A stretch of DNA of 64,000 nt from Ralstonia sp. UBA689 (GTDB taxonomy: Bacteria > Pseudomonadota > Gammaproteobacteria > Burkholderiales > Burkholderiaceae), in the NCBI RefSeq assembly GCF_002298975.1, contig NZ_DBMV01000009.1, forward strand, positions 28,570-92,569. The letters are read 5' to 3'. Shown here piece after piece: positions 54,239 to 63,225 of this stretch; position 1 is the first letter of the stretch, and each line of letters starts with the position of its first letter. The notes beneath the pieces were generated by a model. It had not been told where the DNA came from. It was given only the letters and a program-made list of their open reading frames with translations, and searched no databases. The position numbers were made by a program, and so were the translations under genes.

Positions 54239-55579
54239 TCAATGTGCCCGGTGCGCCCAATCACGCCCGCGCAGCATCCACAGCGAGGCCAGGCTGATGA
54301 GCGTGGTCGCCAGCACATAGAAAGCGGGCGAGGTCTTGATGTGCGTGACACCGATCAGCCAGGTAACGATGAGCGGCGAGAACCCGCCGAAGATCGTCAC
54401 CGACAAGTTATAGCTCAGGGCCAGGCCCGTGCCGCGCGTGCGGGTCGGGAAGATGTCAGCCAGCAGCGCAGGCAGCGGCGCGAGGATGGCCGCCAGCAGC
54501 ACACCCACGATGGCCTGCATGACCAGCAGCGTCCAGAACGTCGGCTGCGCGACCAGCGTGGCGAACATCGGATAGGTCGACATGGCAATCACTACCATCG
54601 CGATCGACACCACGCGGATGCTGCCAAAGCGGTCAGCCAGCAGGCCGAAGGCGGGCGCCATCACCATCAGCATCGCACCCGTAATCATCGTGCAGACCAG
54701 CGATGCGCTGGTGGCGATGTGAAGCTGGTTGATGGCGTAGGTCGGCATATAGACCTTCTGCACGTAGTTGAACGCGGTGACGGCCACCACCACGCCCGCG
54801 CCGAGCAGCAGGCCGGGCAAGCCCTGCGTGAGCGTGTCGCGCAGCGGGGAATGCGTTTGCGGCGCGTCCTGCGCCTCGGCCTGCATGGCAATGAACTCCG
54901 GGGTCTCCGGCGTATGGCGGCGAATGTAGACGCCAATCGGGCCAATCAGCAGGCCGAACATGAAGGCCACGCGCCAGCCCCAGGCTTCCACCTGCGCGGT
55001 GGTCAACGCATACGTGAGCCACGCGCTCAGGCCTGCGGCCAACAGCGTGGCCAGGCCCTGCGTGGCCGCTTGCCAGCTCGCGTTGTAACCCATGCGCTTG
55101 CCGTTGGCGTGCTCGATCATGAAAGCCGTGGCGGAACCAAACTCGCCGCCGGCCGAAAAGCCCTGCAGCAGCCGCGCCACGATCACGATGGCCGGCGACC
55201 ACAGCCCGATCGACGCGTACGTGGGTGCAAACGCGATCATCGCCGTGCCGAGCATCATCAGCAGGATCGACCACGTGAGCGCCGCCTTGCGGCCAACACG
55301 GTCAGCATAGCTGCCGAGCACCATCGAGCCCAGCGGCCGCATGATGAACGACACGCCAAACGTGCCGACGGAGAGCATCAGCGAGCTCCACGCGTCGCCC
55401 GTCGGGAAGAACAGCTTGCCGATGGTGATGGCGAAGTAGCCGTAGATCAGCAGGTCGTAGTATTCGAGCGCGTTGCCGACGCTGGCGGCCAGCACGGCGC
55501 GCCAAGGTGCGGGGTGTCGGTGCGTGTCGGCGGCGGCGCGCGCAGGCGCCTCGCTCGCATGGAGGGTGTGGGCTTGCAT
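54239..55579 (-). CDS. MFS transporter, MHS type
   Basis: 446 aa from MQAHTLHASEAPARAAAD. Signature AVLAASVGNALEYYDLLIYG, GSYADRVGRKAALTW, RLLQGFSAGGEFGSATAFMIEH and ADIFPTRTRGTGLALSYNL indicate the MHS subfamily, here nearer the citrate/dicarboxylate types. Twelve hydrophobic segments expected. Probably co-transcribed with the AstE-like deacylase and divergent in control from the LysR gene at 55713, which points the same way. Confidence 0.88.
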   Translation of the reverse strand: MQAHTLHASEAPARAAADTHRHPAPWRAVLAASVGNALEYYDLLIYGYFAITIGKLFFPTGDAWSSLMLSVGTFGVSFIMRPLGSMVLGSYADRVGRKAALTWSILLMMLGTAMIAFAPTYASIGLWSPAIVIVARLLQGFSAGGEFGSATAFMIEHANGKRMGYNASWQAATQGLATLLAAGLSAWLTYALTTAQVEAWGWRVAFMFGLLIGPIGVYIRRHTPETPEFIAMQAEAQDAPQTHSPLRDTLTQGLPGLLLGAGVVVAVTAFNYVQKVYMPTYAINQLHIATSASLVCTMITGAMLMVMAPAFGLLADRFGSIRVVSIAMVVIAMSTYPMFATLVAQPTFWTLLVMQAIVGVLLAAILAPLPALLADIFPTRTRGTGLALSYNLSVTIFGGFSPLIVTWLIGVTHIKTSPAFYVLATTLISLASLWMLRGRDWAHRAH

Positions 55580-55712
55580 GATTGTCTCCCCGTGGTCTGT
55601 GCCGATCCGCCGATGGCATCTCCATGCCGGGCGAAGGTTGCGAGGGAGTCTAGGCGGCGCACCCGGTCGGCTTGTGCCGTTTCGGCACAAGGTTGGGCTT
55701 TTTGCGGTGACC

Positions 55713-56624
55713 TCAGGCTGCTGCGGTCTGGGCGTTGGCGACGGCCAGTTGCCACACCTCGTCGAGCAGCACGCTCTGGTTGCTGCGCACGCGCATCATG
55801 CGGATGTCGACGTGGATGTGCCAGGCCTCATCGCCGGCCGGACGCAGCTCGCCGGCGTTCAGGTGCGGCTTGGCCAGGCGATACGGCAACCACGCCATGC
55901 CGAAGCCGCGCAGCGCCATCTCCTCCACCGCCTCGTAGAAATCGGCCTGGAACACGGGCTGCAGATGCGCCTTGCGGTCGGCCGCCGCCAGGTGGCTGTC
56001 GAGCATCTGCCGCAGCGTCAGACCGCGCGCAAAGGCCAGCCACGGCAACGGTGCAACGGCCGAGCCTGGCAGCGTAAAGCGCGCGCGGCCGCGCTTGTCC
56101 GGCGCGCTCACAGGCACCAGCGTCTCGCTGCCGAGCAGGCAATGGTCGTATTTGCGCGGGTCGAGCAGCGCATCGGCCTGCGGGCTGGCATAAGCGATCA
56201 GCAGGTCGACCGTGCCGTCGGCCAGCGCCAGCATGCCCTCCTGCGTGCCACCGGTGGTAACGGTAAGCGGAAACACGCCGCGCTGGCGGGCCAGCGCTTC
56301 ATACCAGCCGGGGACAAAGGTGCGCGCCAGCGTGCGCCCGGTGCCGATCTTGAGCGCCACGGGCAGTTGCGCCTCGCGCAGCAGCAAGCGCGCATCGTTC
56401 AGGCCATCGACGGCATTGGCCGCCGCATCCAGAAACAACCGCCCAGCCGGCGTGAGCGTGACCGGATGCTCGCGGCGCTCCACCAACGTGGTGCCGACCC
56501 ATTCTTCCAGCGCCTTGATGCGCCGCCCGAACGCGGGGTGCGTAACGTTGCGGTTCTCGGCGGCGCGGCTGAAGCTGCGCGTCTTAGCCAGTTCCTTGAA
56601 GTCTTCCAGCCATTTGATCTGCAT
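55713..56624 (-). CDS. LysR-family transcriptional regulator
   Basis: 303 aa. Helix-turn-helix MQIKWLEDFKELAKTRSFSR followed by AAENRNVTHPAFGRRIKALEEW. Unusual TH-PAFGRRI in the recognition helix region, as in the type of LysR regulators near amino acid catabolic genes. Divergent from the FAD monooxygenase gene (56751) and upstream of the transporter-deacylase pair, so it may control either side. Confidence 0.9.
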   Translation of the reverse strand: MQIKWLEDFKELAKTRSFSRAAENRNVTHPAFGRRIKALEEWVGTTLVERREHPVTLTPAGRLFLDAAANAVDGLNDARLLLREAQLPVALKIGTGRTLARTFVPGWYEALARQRGVFPLTVTTGGTQEGMLALADGTVDLLIAYASPQADALLDPRKYDHCLLGSETLVPVSAPDKRGRARFTLPGSAVAPLPWLAFARGLTLRQMLDSHLAAADRKAHLQPVFQADFYEAVEEMALRGFGMAWLPYRLAKPHLNAGELRPAGDEAWHIHVDIRMMRVRSNQSVLLDEVWQLAVANAQTAAA

Positions 56625-56750
56625 GGCGCGTCCGGGCGGAGGGTTGGGCAGTAAGGTTTGCGCATTATCCCTGCAGCCCGCGCGAACGGCCTTAACGTGC
56701 GTGGCCTATCGTTATCATCTCGGACAAACGATCCGCCGCGCTTTCTTCTC

Positions 56751-57947
56751 ATGACTGCTCCCCGCCCGCTGTCCATCGGCATCGCCGGCGCCGGTAACGC
56801 CGGCCTCGCTGCCGCCATCGCGTTCGCCCGCCAGGGGCACGACGTCCACGTCTTCGAAAAGCATCCGCAACTGACCGCCATGGGCGCGGGCCTGTTGATC
56901 CAGCCACAGGGCATCCGCGCGCTGGAAGCGCTCGGCGTGGGCCGTGAGTTGCAGGGCTTCGGTGCGCCGATCGATCGGCTGGTCGGCTTGAGCCATCGCG
57001 GCTGGAGACTGCTCGACATCGACTATGCCGACTCGCCGGGCCGCGCGGTCACGCGCCATGCGCTCTCGTCGATGCTGTACGAAGCTGCACAGCGTGCCGG
57101 CGCAACGTTCCACTTCGGCTGCAGCATCGGGCAACTGCACCGCAACGGCACGCGGGCGCGCGTGGAGCACACGCAAGGCGAATCGATCTTCGACCTGTTC
57201 GTCATCGCAGACGGCGCGGCCTCCACGCTGCGCGAGCCCGCCGGATTGGCCGGCCCCTCGAGCACATACCGCTGGGGCACGCTGTGGTTCCAGGCGTGGG
57301 TCGAGGGTTGGAACCCGCGCGTGCTGCAGCAGCGCTTTCGCGGCACGCGCGAGATGATGGGCCTGCTGCCCACCGATGTGGCGCGTTCGCGCACGCGCCT
57401 GTCAATGTTCTGGAGCTTGCGCGGCGATACGGTCGACGCCTGGCGCCAGGCCGATATCGCGCAATGGAAAGCCCACGTGCTGAGCCTGTGGCCACAGGCG
57501 GCCCCCGTGGTCGAGCAGATCCGCTCACATGACGACCTGCCCTTCGCCGTCTATCGCCACACCTGGCCGCGTGCGCTTGCCAAGCCGCCGTACTGCGTCA
57601 TCGGCGACGCCGCGCACGCGATGAGCCCGCAGCTCGGCCTGGGCACCACGCTGGCCGCGCAAGACGCGCTGGCGCTCGCCTCGGCCGTGCAGGCACTTGG
57701 CCCGATCGACGGCGCCCTCGCTTACCACGCGCGCCGGCTGCGCACCGTGCAGGCCTACCAGACACTCAGCCGCGCACTCACGCCGTGCTTCCAGGCCCAC
57801 TACGGCGGGTGGGCACGCGACGTGGTGTTTGGCACCGGCCTGCGTATCCCCGGCGTGGCCTGGCTGATGAAGCGCAGCCTGGCGGAACCGCCCGCGCGCG
57901 ACGCAGCCCTCACCTCAGCACCTGCCGGCGAAGAACCTCGGGCATGA
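56751..57947 (+). CDS. FAD-dependent monooxygenase (PHBH fold)
   Basis: 398 aa from MTAPRPLSIGIAGAGNAGLAAAIAFARQG in two parts, an FAD-binding GxGxxG. Further motifs: DLFVIADGAASTLRE (DG motif) and CVIGDAAHAMSPQLGLGTTLAAQDALALA (GD motif) near residue 290. Class A flavin hydroxylases act on aromatic acids such as 4-hydroxybenzoate, salicylate and 6-hydroxynicotinate; the substrate is not readable here. Its stop overlaps the next start (ATGA at 57944-57947), so the two are translationally coupled. Confidence 0.85.
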   Translation: MTAPRPLSIGIAGAGNAGLAAAIAFARQGHDVHVFEKHPQLTAMGAGLLIQPQGIRALEALGVGRELQGFGAPIDRLVGLSHRGWRLLDIDYADSPGRAVTRHALSSMLYEAAQRAGATFHFGCSIGQLHRNGTRARVEHTQGESIFDLFVIADGAASTLREPAGLAGPSSTYRWGTLWFQAWVEGWNPRVLQQRFRGTREMMGLLPTDVARSRTRLSMFWSLRGDTVDAWRQADIAQWKAHVLSLWPQAAPVVEQIRSHDDLPFAVYRHTWPRALAKPPYCVIGDAAHAMSPQLGLGTTLAAQDALALASAVQALGPIDGALAYHARRLRTVQAYQTLSRALTPCFQAHYGGWARDVVFGTGLRIPGVAWLMKRSLAEPPARDAALTSAPAGEEPRA

Positions 57948-58549
57948 CACCATCGAAGCCCATCACCATGTCCCTGCTGCAAACCTTCCTGCCCGAGCAC
58001 CAGTTCAGCGAGCAACACCAGATCGGCATCGACGCAGCGCCGGGTCGCGTGCTGGATATGGTCTCGCAGATCGACGTCGGCGACCTTCCGTTGGCGAAAC
58101 TGTTCCTGCACCTGCGAGCCGTACCGGCACGCATTGCAGCGATGATGGGCAAGGAGGTCGGCCCGCGACGCGTCGATGCCGGGTTCGGGCTGCACGACTT
58201 CATCCCGCTCGGCCGCAACGCCGATCACGAACTCGCCTTCGGGCTGGTCGGTCAGTTCTGGGAACCTGCGGGCGGGCTCGTCCGCGTGGAAGCAAGTGCG
58301 TTCCGCGCGTTCGCCGCACCCGAAGTGGCCAAGCTGGTGATGACGTTCGCGGCCGAACCCGATGGCCGCAGCGGCACACGGCTAACGACGCGCACCTGCG
58401 TCCATTGCCCCGACGACGCCTCGCGCCGCCGCTTCACGCCGTACTGGGTGTTGATCCGCATCCCGAGCGGGCTGATCCGCCGAGTGATGCTGCGACGGAT
58501 CAAGCAACTGGCCGAGGCGCGCGAGGTTCCGCTTACACGTCCAGAATGA
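57944..58549 (+). CDS. SRPBCC-like protein of unknown function coupled to the FAD monooxygenase
   Basis: 201 aa from MTPSKPITMSLLQTFLPE (a second ATG lies 8 codons later). Pattern of ligand-binding beta strands and a long C-terminal helix with RFTPYWVLIRIPSGLIRRVMLRRIK is like SRPBCC/START proteins, but no exact family is recognised. Coupled by 4-nt overlap to the flavin monooxygenase and convergent with the cupin gene, whose end it overlaps by 17 nt. No function assigned. Confidence 0.65.
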   Translation: MTPSKPITMSLLQTFLPEHQFSEQHQIGIDAAPGRVLDMVSQIDVGDLPLAKLFLHLRAVPARIAAMMGKEVGPRRVDAGFGLHDFIPLGRNADHELAFGLVGQFWEPAGGLVRVEASAFRAFAAPEVAKLVMTFAAEPDGRSGTRLTTRTCVHCPDDASRRRFTPYWVLIRIPSGLIRRVMLRRIKQLAEAREVPLTRPE

Positions 58550-58946
58550 CCAGCGTGCCCGCACTGCCGGCGTCCACGCTGTGCGGCACGCCGGCTGGCA
58601 CCACGTAGAGTTCGCCGCGCGATACCGTGACCGGCTCGCCGTGGATGCGCAGGCGCAGTTCGCCCTCGATCACCAGCAGGCCCTCTGCATAATCGTGTGC
58701 CTCGTCGGGATACGCGCTGCCGTCCATGCGCAACACCTTGAAGTTGCTGCCACCAAAACGCTCCAGCACGCGGGAAGACCAAGCCTGTGGAAGCGCGCCG
58801 GCAACGGCATTGAGATCGACAAGCGGCACCCTGGCCTCGGCGGAAGAATGAAGATCGCCGAGCATACCAGGGCGCCAAGAAACATGGAGGGCGACGCCGC
58901 GCTCCTCGCTCGGTCGCCCCACTTTCACCGGCAAGGGCACAGGCAT
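58533..58946 (-). CDS. Cupin domain protein
   Basis: 137 aa. Cupin fold with motif 1-type DEAHDYAEGLLVIEGELRLRI and motif 2-type VVPAGVPHSVDAGSAG; His and Glu of these would bind a metal ion. Small single-domain cupins have varied roles and function is unknown here. 13 nt downstream of the response regulator gene. A start 27 codons later (MLGDLHSSAEARV, about 58865) would suit the cupin core and is an alternative. Confidence 0.82.
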   Translation of the reverse strand: MPVPLPVKVGRPSEERGVALHVSWRPGMLGDLHSSAEARVPLVDLNAVAGALPQAWSSRVLERFGGSNFKVLRMDGSAYPDEAHDYAEGLLVIEGELRLRIHGEPVTVSRGELYVVPAGVPHSVDAGSAGTLVILDV

Positions 58947-58959
58947 GCCCAGCCGCGTC

Positions 58960-59700
58960 TTATGCCTCGTACGATTCGGCCGTCACACCCGCCAGCGCAC
59001 CGGCACCTTCCGCCGGCTTCAGGTAGTCCAGACGATAGCCGTGCTTGTACACCGCCACCAGGCGCACCTCGTTCACTGGCTCGATGTTCAACTTCATGCG
59101 GATACGCGAAACATGGCTGTCGATCGTGCGCGTGTACTCCGTCGAGTTGCGGCCCCACACCTGTCCGAAGATGTGGTCACGCGACAGCGTGCGGCCCACG
59201 TTCGAGAACAGCAACAGCGCAAGCTGGAATTCGATGCCGGTCAGCGTCATCGACTCGCCATGCAGCGTGACCTGCTGGCGCTGCGGGTTGAAGTGGTACG
59301 GGCCCATATCGAAGGGCAAGCGGCCGTACGGAATCGGATACGCACGACGCAGCAGAGCATCGACGCGCGCGCGCAGTTCGGGAATGCGGAAGGGCTTTGT
59401 GATGTAGTCGTCAGCGCCCTGCGTGAGCGCACGCACGAGGCTCTTCTCGTTCTCCTCGGCCGTGACGAACAGGATCGGCAGCACATCCTTGTGGCGGCTG
59501 CGCACCACGCTCAGCACGTCGATGCCGAGCATGCCGGGCGCGTGCCAGTCGAGGATCAGCATGTCGTACGAAGAACGGCCCAGCATACGCAGGAGGGTCG
59601 CACCGTCGGCGTAGGTCACCACGTCGTGACCGGAGTGGGACAGGATCTGGACGATGACTTCGCTCTGGAAGGGATCGTCTTCAAGCAAGGCGATACGCAT
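58960..59700 (-). CDS. Orphan OmpR-family response regulator
   Basis: 246 aa from MRIALLEDDPFQSEVIVQILSHSG. Receiver domain with Asp8-Asp9, phospho-acceptor Asp51 (DMLILDWHAPGMLG), Lys in ITKPFRIPELRAR, then winged helix ending VSRIRMKLNIEPVNEVRLVAVYKHGYRLDYL. No histidine kinase gene is adjacent; the downstream neighbour is a cupin gene. The N-terminal extension MLLSFMEPN in the longer frame is not used. Partner and targets unknown. Confidence 0.9.
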   Translation of the reverse strand: MRIALLEDDPFQSEVIVQILSHSGHDVVTYADGATLLRMLGRSSYDMLILDWHAPGMLGIDVLSVVRSRHKDVLPILFVTAEENEKSLVRALTQGADDYITKPFRIPELRARVDALLRRAYPIPYGRLPFDMGPYHFNPQRQQVTLHGESMTLTGIEFQLALLLFSNVGRTLSRDHIFGQVWGRNSTEYTRTIDSHVSRIRMKLNIEPVNEVRLVAVYKHGYRLDYLKPAEGAGALAGVTAESYEA

Positions 59701-60161
59701 GTTCGGTTCCATGAAAGAAAGAAGCACACATGCGCACCAGGATGGCGCGGGCTTCTAGAATGGCCCGATCGATCGCGGTCTCACGCGATTCGTTGCATGT
59801 GTTACGTCCATGGCATTTTCATGGCGAGGTGTGCTACGAACTATGAGAAGAGTCCTATTTTGTGAAAACCCTTCCAGCACCCCGCAACGTGTATCTGCAG
59901 CCTTGCAAAAAAAAAGCCCGGACAACAAGGTCCGGGCAGCGGTGTTTCCCACAATGTGTCGGGATCTGAAACACCCAAGGGTCGCGTATGCCGGGCACGT
60001 CGCAGCACACCGGGGGGACGCGCTGCAACGGTTTACGGGGGTGACGTCAAGGATGGAATGACGTACTTATCCGGCAAACGTGAGACACATGATGCCGCGT
60101 GATGCATGCCGCCGGATCACCCGTAACAACATTTGACGAACCCGCATGCGGACCGCGCCCC
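59701..60161. other. 461-nt intergenic region between the orphan response regulator and the LysR gene
   Basis: Contains one strong terminator (59907-59937) reading on the minus strand, over 220 nt beyond the LysR stop. The 60.0-60.16 kb part has no protein-like frame and no recognised RNA. The AT-rich part 59810-59900 probably holds the response-regulator promoter. A long 3' leader of LysR or a small RNA would fit. Confidence 0.5.
59907..59937 (-). terminator. Strong intrinsic terminator, minus strand
   Basis: 8-bp perfect stem (59916-59923 with 59930-59937, loop of 6) followed on the minus strand by nine T residues. Confidence 0.9.
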
Positions 60162-61079
60162 TCAGATGGGATCGGCGTTCTCCAGATTCTGGCGAATCGA
60201 CTCCGTCAACATGTCGATCAGCAGGCGGACGCGCTTGGGCACGAAACGCGCGGAAGGCGTGACGAGGTTCAGTGGCTCGCCGCTCGTTGCGTACTCGGGC
60301 AGCACGCGTACCAGGCGCGGCAGCGGCGCGTTCGCACGCGCGACGGCGCCCGCATACAGCGGCAGCGGGCCAATACCGGTGCCGGCGGCGATAAGCGCTT
60401 CCAGATATGACAGGCTGTCGGCATTCAGGCGAGCACGCACGGCCACGGTCTTCAGGCCATCGGGCCCGACGAGGCGCCATTGCGTCTCACCGCGCCCGGT
60501 ACCGCGAAAGTCGAGGCAGCAGTGGTCGGCCAGCGCCTGCACCGTCTGCGGTGCGCCACGTCGCTGCAGGTACTCCGGCGAGGCAAACAAGCCGATGCGC
60601 AGCACGCCCAGCGGCCGCGCCACCAGCGAGCTGTCGGCCAGGCGCCCAACACGCACGGCCAAGTCGAAACCTTCCTGCACGAGATCGACATTGCGAGGAG
60701 AAAGCACGACATCCAGGTCGATGTCCGGATACTCGCGCATGAAGCGCGCCGCCACAGGCGCGACCAGCAGACGCCCCACATCCTCCGACGACGTGAGCCG
60801 CACCTTGCCGCGCGGCGTATCCTGCAATTCGCCTGCGCAGGTCGTGGCGCGTTCGATATCTTCCAGTGCATGCGACGCCACTTCGTACAGGCTCTGGCCC
60901 GCATCGGTGAGATGCAGCGTGCGCGTGGTGCGCTGTAACAGTCGTACGTTCAAATCCTGCTCAAGCGCGGCAATGCCGCGGCTGACGGACGATTTGGGCA
61001 AATCCTGGCGTGCCGCCGCTGCGGTGAAGCTCCCCGCTTCGACAACACGCACGAACAGCGCCAGTTGGTTCAGATCCAT
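60162..61079 (-). CDS. LysR-family transcriptional regulator
   Basis: 305 aa from MDLNQLALFVRVVEAGSFTA. HTH AAAARQDLPKSSVSRGIAALEQDL; substrate domain ending in a GIGPLPLY segment. This group (with LPKSSVSR and RTTRTLHLTDAGQ) often stands divergent from pirin, quinone reductase or similar targets. Here it is divergent from the pirin gene with a 152-nt region between. Confidence 0.92.
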   Translation of the reverse strand: MDLNQLALFVRVVEAGSFTAAAARQDLPKSSVSRGIAALEQDLNVRLLQRTTRTLHLTDAGQSLYEVASHALEDIERATTCAGELQDTPRGKVRLTSSEDVGRLLVAPVAARFMREYPDIDLDVVLSPRNVDLVQEGFDLAVRVGRLADSSLVARPLGVLRIGLFASPEYLQRRGAPQTVQALADHCCLDFRGTGRGETQWRLVGPDGLKTVAVRARLNADSLSYLEALIAAGTGIGPLPLYAGAVARANAPLPRLVRVLPEYATSGEPLNLVTPSARFVPKRVRLLIDMLTESIRQNLENADPI

Positions 61080-61231
61080 GTGATTTCCTCCTCTAATGGT
61101 CGTGCTCGCTGGCCTGCAGTTGTAATTGTCCCACCTTGAGCAACATTTTTTCCCACAATAACCGACTAGTGCAAATGGGGCAACCACCCTACATTGGGGA
61201 TATGACAAATCCCCGATTCCAGGAGAACGAC

Positions 61232-62128
61232 ATGGAAACCCTCGTGCAACCGCAAGTGCAACGTGGCCGCCGCGTGGAGCGCATCGTCACCGGCCGTGCC
61301 ACCTCGGACGGCGCGGGCGTGAAGCTCACGCGCGTGCTGACGAACAACCTGCAACGTCGGCTCGATCCGTTCCTGATGCTGGACGCGTTTCGCAGTGACG
61401 ACCCGAACGACTATCTGGCAGGCTTTCCCGACCACCCGCACCGTGGCTTCGAAACGGTCACGTACATGATCGCGGGCCGCATGCGCCACCGCGACAGTGC
61501 TGGCCACGAAGGCCTCCTGCAACACGGCGGCGTGCAGTGGATGACGGCCGGCAGCGGCGTCGTGCACTCTGAAATGCCGGAACAGGAAGATGGCGTGATG
61601 GAAGGCTTTCAGCTTTGGCTCAACTTGCCCGCCAGCGACAAGATGACGACGCCGTGGTACCGCGACATTCCGTCGAATGAGATTCCCGAGTTCACGACGG
61701 AAGACGGCGTGGCGGTGCGCGTGATTGCCGGCGAGTCGCAAGGTGTGCAGGGTGCGATGACGCGTGAAGCGACGAAGCCGCTGTACCTCGACATCACGCT
61801 GCCTGCAGGCGCGTCGTTCGCGCAGCCGCTGCCGGCCGGACACAACGCGTTCGTCTACGTGTTCCGTGGCAGCGCACTGGTGGGTGATGCCGAAGCGTCT
61901 GGCAACGCCGGGCTGCAGCGCGTGGAAGACAAGCAGATGGCTATCCTTGCCAACACGGAAGGCAGCGACGGCGTGGTCATCCGTGCAGGAGACGCAGAGG
62001 CGCGCGTGCTGGTGGTGGCAGGCAAGCCGCTGAACGAGTCGATCGCGCAGTACGGCCCGTTTGTGATGAACACGCAGGAAGAGATCTTCCAGGCCGTGCG
62101 GGACTTCCAGGCCGGCAAGTTCGCGTAA
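61232..62128 (+). CDS. Pirin-family protein
   Basis: 298 aa from METLVQPQVQRGRRV with an AGGAGA ribosome-binding site 8 nt upstream. N-terminal bicupin metal site residues in FPDHPHRGFETVTYMIAGRM and HEGLLQHGGVQWMTAGSGVVHSE in separate segments. Bacterial pirins are metal-binding cupins, some with quercetinase activity or acting as redox regulators. A role in response to the co-inducer of the divergent LysR is likely but unproven. Ends before a terminator. Confidence 0.92.
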   Translation: METLVQPQVQRGRRVERIVTGRATSDGAGVKLTRVLTNNLQRRLDPFLMLDAFRSDDPNDYLAGFPDHPHRGFETVTYMIAGRMRHRDSAGHEGLLQHGGVQWMTAGSGVVHSEMPEQEDGVMEGFQLWLNLPASDKMTTPWYRDIPSNEIPEFTTEDGVAVRVIAGESQGVQGAMTREATKPLYLDITLPAGASFAQPLPAGHNAFVYVFRGSALVGDAEASGNAGLQRVEDKQMAILANTEGSDGVVIRAGDAEARVLVVAGKPLNESIAQYGPFVMNTQEEIFQAVRDFQAGKFA

Positions 62129-62146
62129 GGCGTCTACGTAGTCGCA

Positions 62147-62184
62147 AAGAAAAACCGCCGCTCGGTTTCACCAGAGCGGCGGTT
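62147..62184 (-). terminator. Terminator overlapping the 3' end of the srkA-like gene
   Basis: 11-bp perfect stem (62153-62163 with 62174-62184, loop of 10) followed on the minus strand by TTTTCTTT. The TGA stop of the kinase gene (62168-62170) lies in the loop. It also separates the convergent pirin gene. Confidence 0.85.
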
Positions 62185-63220
62185 CGTCCAACAGCGCGAT
62201 CTGTTCGCGCAACTCCAGCACTCGGTCCTGCCAGTAGCGCTGCGTGTTGAACCACGGAAACGCGGCCGGAAACGCCGGATCATTCCAGCGCCGCGCCAGC
62301 CACGCGCTGTAATGCAGCAGGCGCAGCGTGCGCAACGCCTCCACCAGATACAACTCGCGCGTGTCGAATTCGCAGAAGTCTTCATAGCCGGCCAGCAGGC
62401 TGGCGAGTTGCGATTGCATCGATGCGCGATCGCCCGAGAGCAACATCCACAAGTCCTGCACGGCGGGGCCGGTGCGGCTGTCGTCAAAATCGACGAAGTG
62501 CGGGCCAGCGCTGCGCAGCGGATCGCCTTGCTTAGCGTCGGCCTCCTCGATCCAGAGGACGTTGGAGGCATGACAGTCGCCATGCAGGCGCAGAAGAGAA
62601 ACATCGCCCGCGCGGTCGTAGCAGCGGCGCACGCCGTCGAGCGCGGCATCGGCGACGCTACGCCAGGCGGGCAGCAGGTCGGGCGGAATGAAATCGTGTT
62701 CGAGCAGCCAGTCGCGCGATTGCACGCCGAAGGTATCGATGTCGAGCGCGGGGCGCACCATGAACGGCCGCTGCGCGCCGATGGCGTGAATGCGGCCGAG
62801 GAAACGGCCCATCCATTCGAGCGTGTCGTCGCGGTCGATGGCCGGCACGCGTCCGGCGCAACGCGGGAAGACAGCGAAGTGCCAGCGCTCGAATGCGTGC
62901 AGCGTGCGGCCGTCGATCTCCAGCGGCGCGATCACGGGAATCTCGGCTGCTGCAAGTTCCGCAGTGAAGGCGTGCTCCTCGACGATCTGCGCGTCACTCC
63001 AGCGGCCGGGGCGGTAGAACTTGACCACCACCGGCGCGCTGTCTTCCACGCCAACCTGGTAGACGCGGTTCTCGTAGCTGTTGAGCGCGAACATGCGGCC
63101 GTCCGGCATCAGTCCGACCTGCGCCAGCGCATCGAGGATGCTGTCGGGCGTCAGGCCGTCGTACGGCGCCTCATTGGCGTCTGCGGATGCCGGTTGGCCG
63201 CTATGGTCGCTGCCGTGCAT
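62168..63220 (-). CDS. srkA: Stress response Ser/Thr protein kinase, SrkA/YihE type
   Basis: 350 aa APH-fold kinase from MHGSDHSGQPASADANE. Motifs: NSYENRVYQVGVED (glycine-rich start), VVVKFYRPGRWS (lysine), catalytic LRLHGDCHASNVLW, metal-binding HFVDFDDSRTG, and GPAVQDLWML. E. coli SrkA helps survival under envelope and oxidative stress. It is 5 nt downstream of the helicase gene, so it is probably co-transcribed. Confidence 0.92.
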   Translation of the reverse strand: MHGSDHSGQPASADANEAPYDGLTPDSILDALAQVGLMPDGRMFALNSYENRVYQVGVEDSAPVVVKFYRPGRWSDAQIVEEHAFTAELAAAEIPVIAPLEIDGRTLHAFERWHFAVFPRCAGRVPAIDRDDTLEWMGRFLGRIHAIGAQRPFMVRPALDIDTFGVQSRDWLLEHDFIPPDLLPAWRSVADAALDGVRRCYDRAGDVSLLRLHGDCHASNVLWIEEADAKQGDPLRSAGPHFVDFDDSRTGPAVQDLWMLLSGDRASMQSQLASLLAGYEDFCEFDTRELYLVEALRTLRLLHYSAWLARRWNDPAFPAAFPWFNTQRYWQDRVLELREQIALLDEPPLW

Positions 63221-63225
63221 GAACG

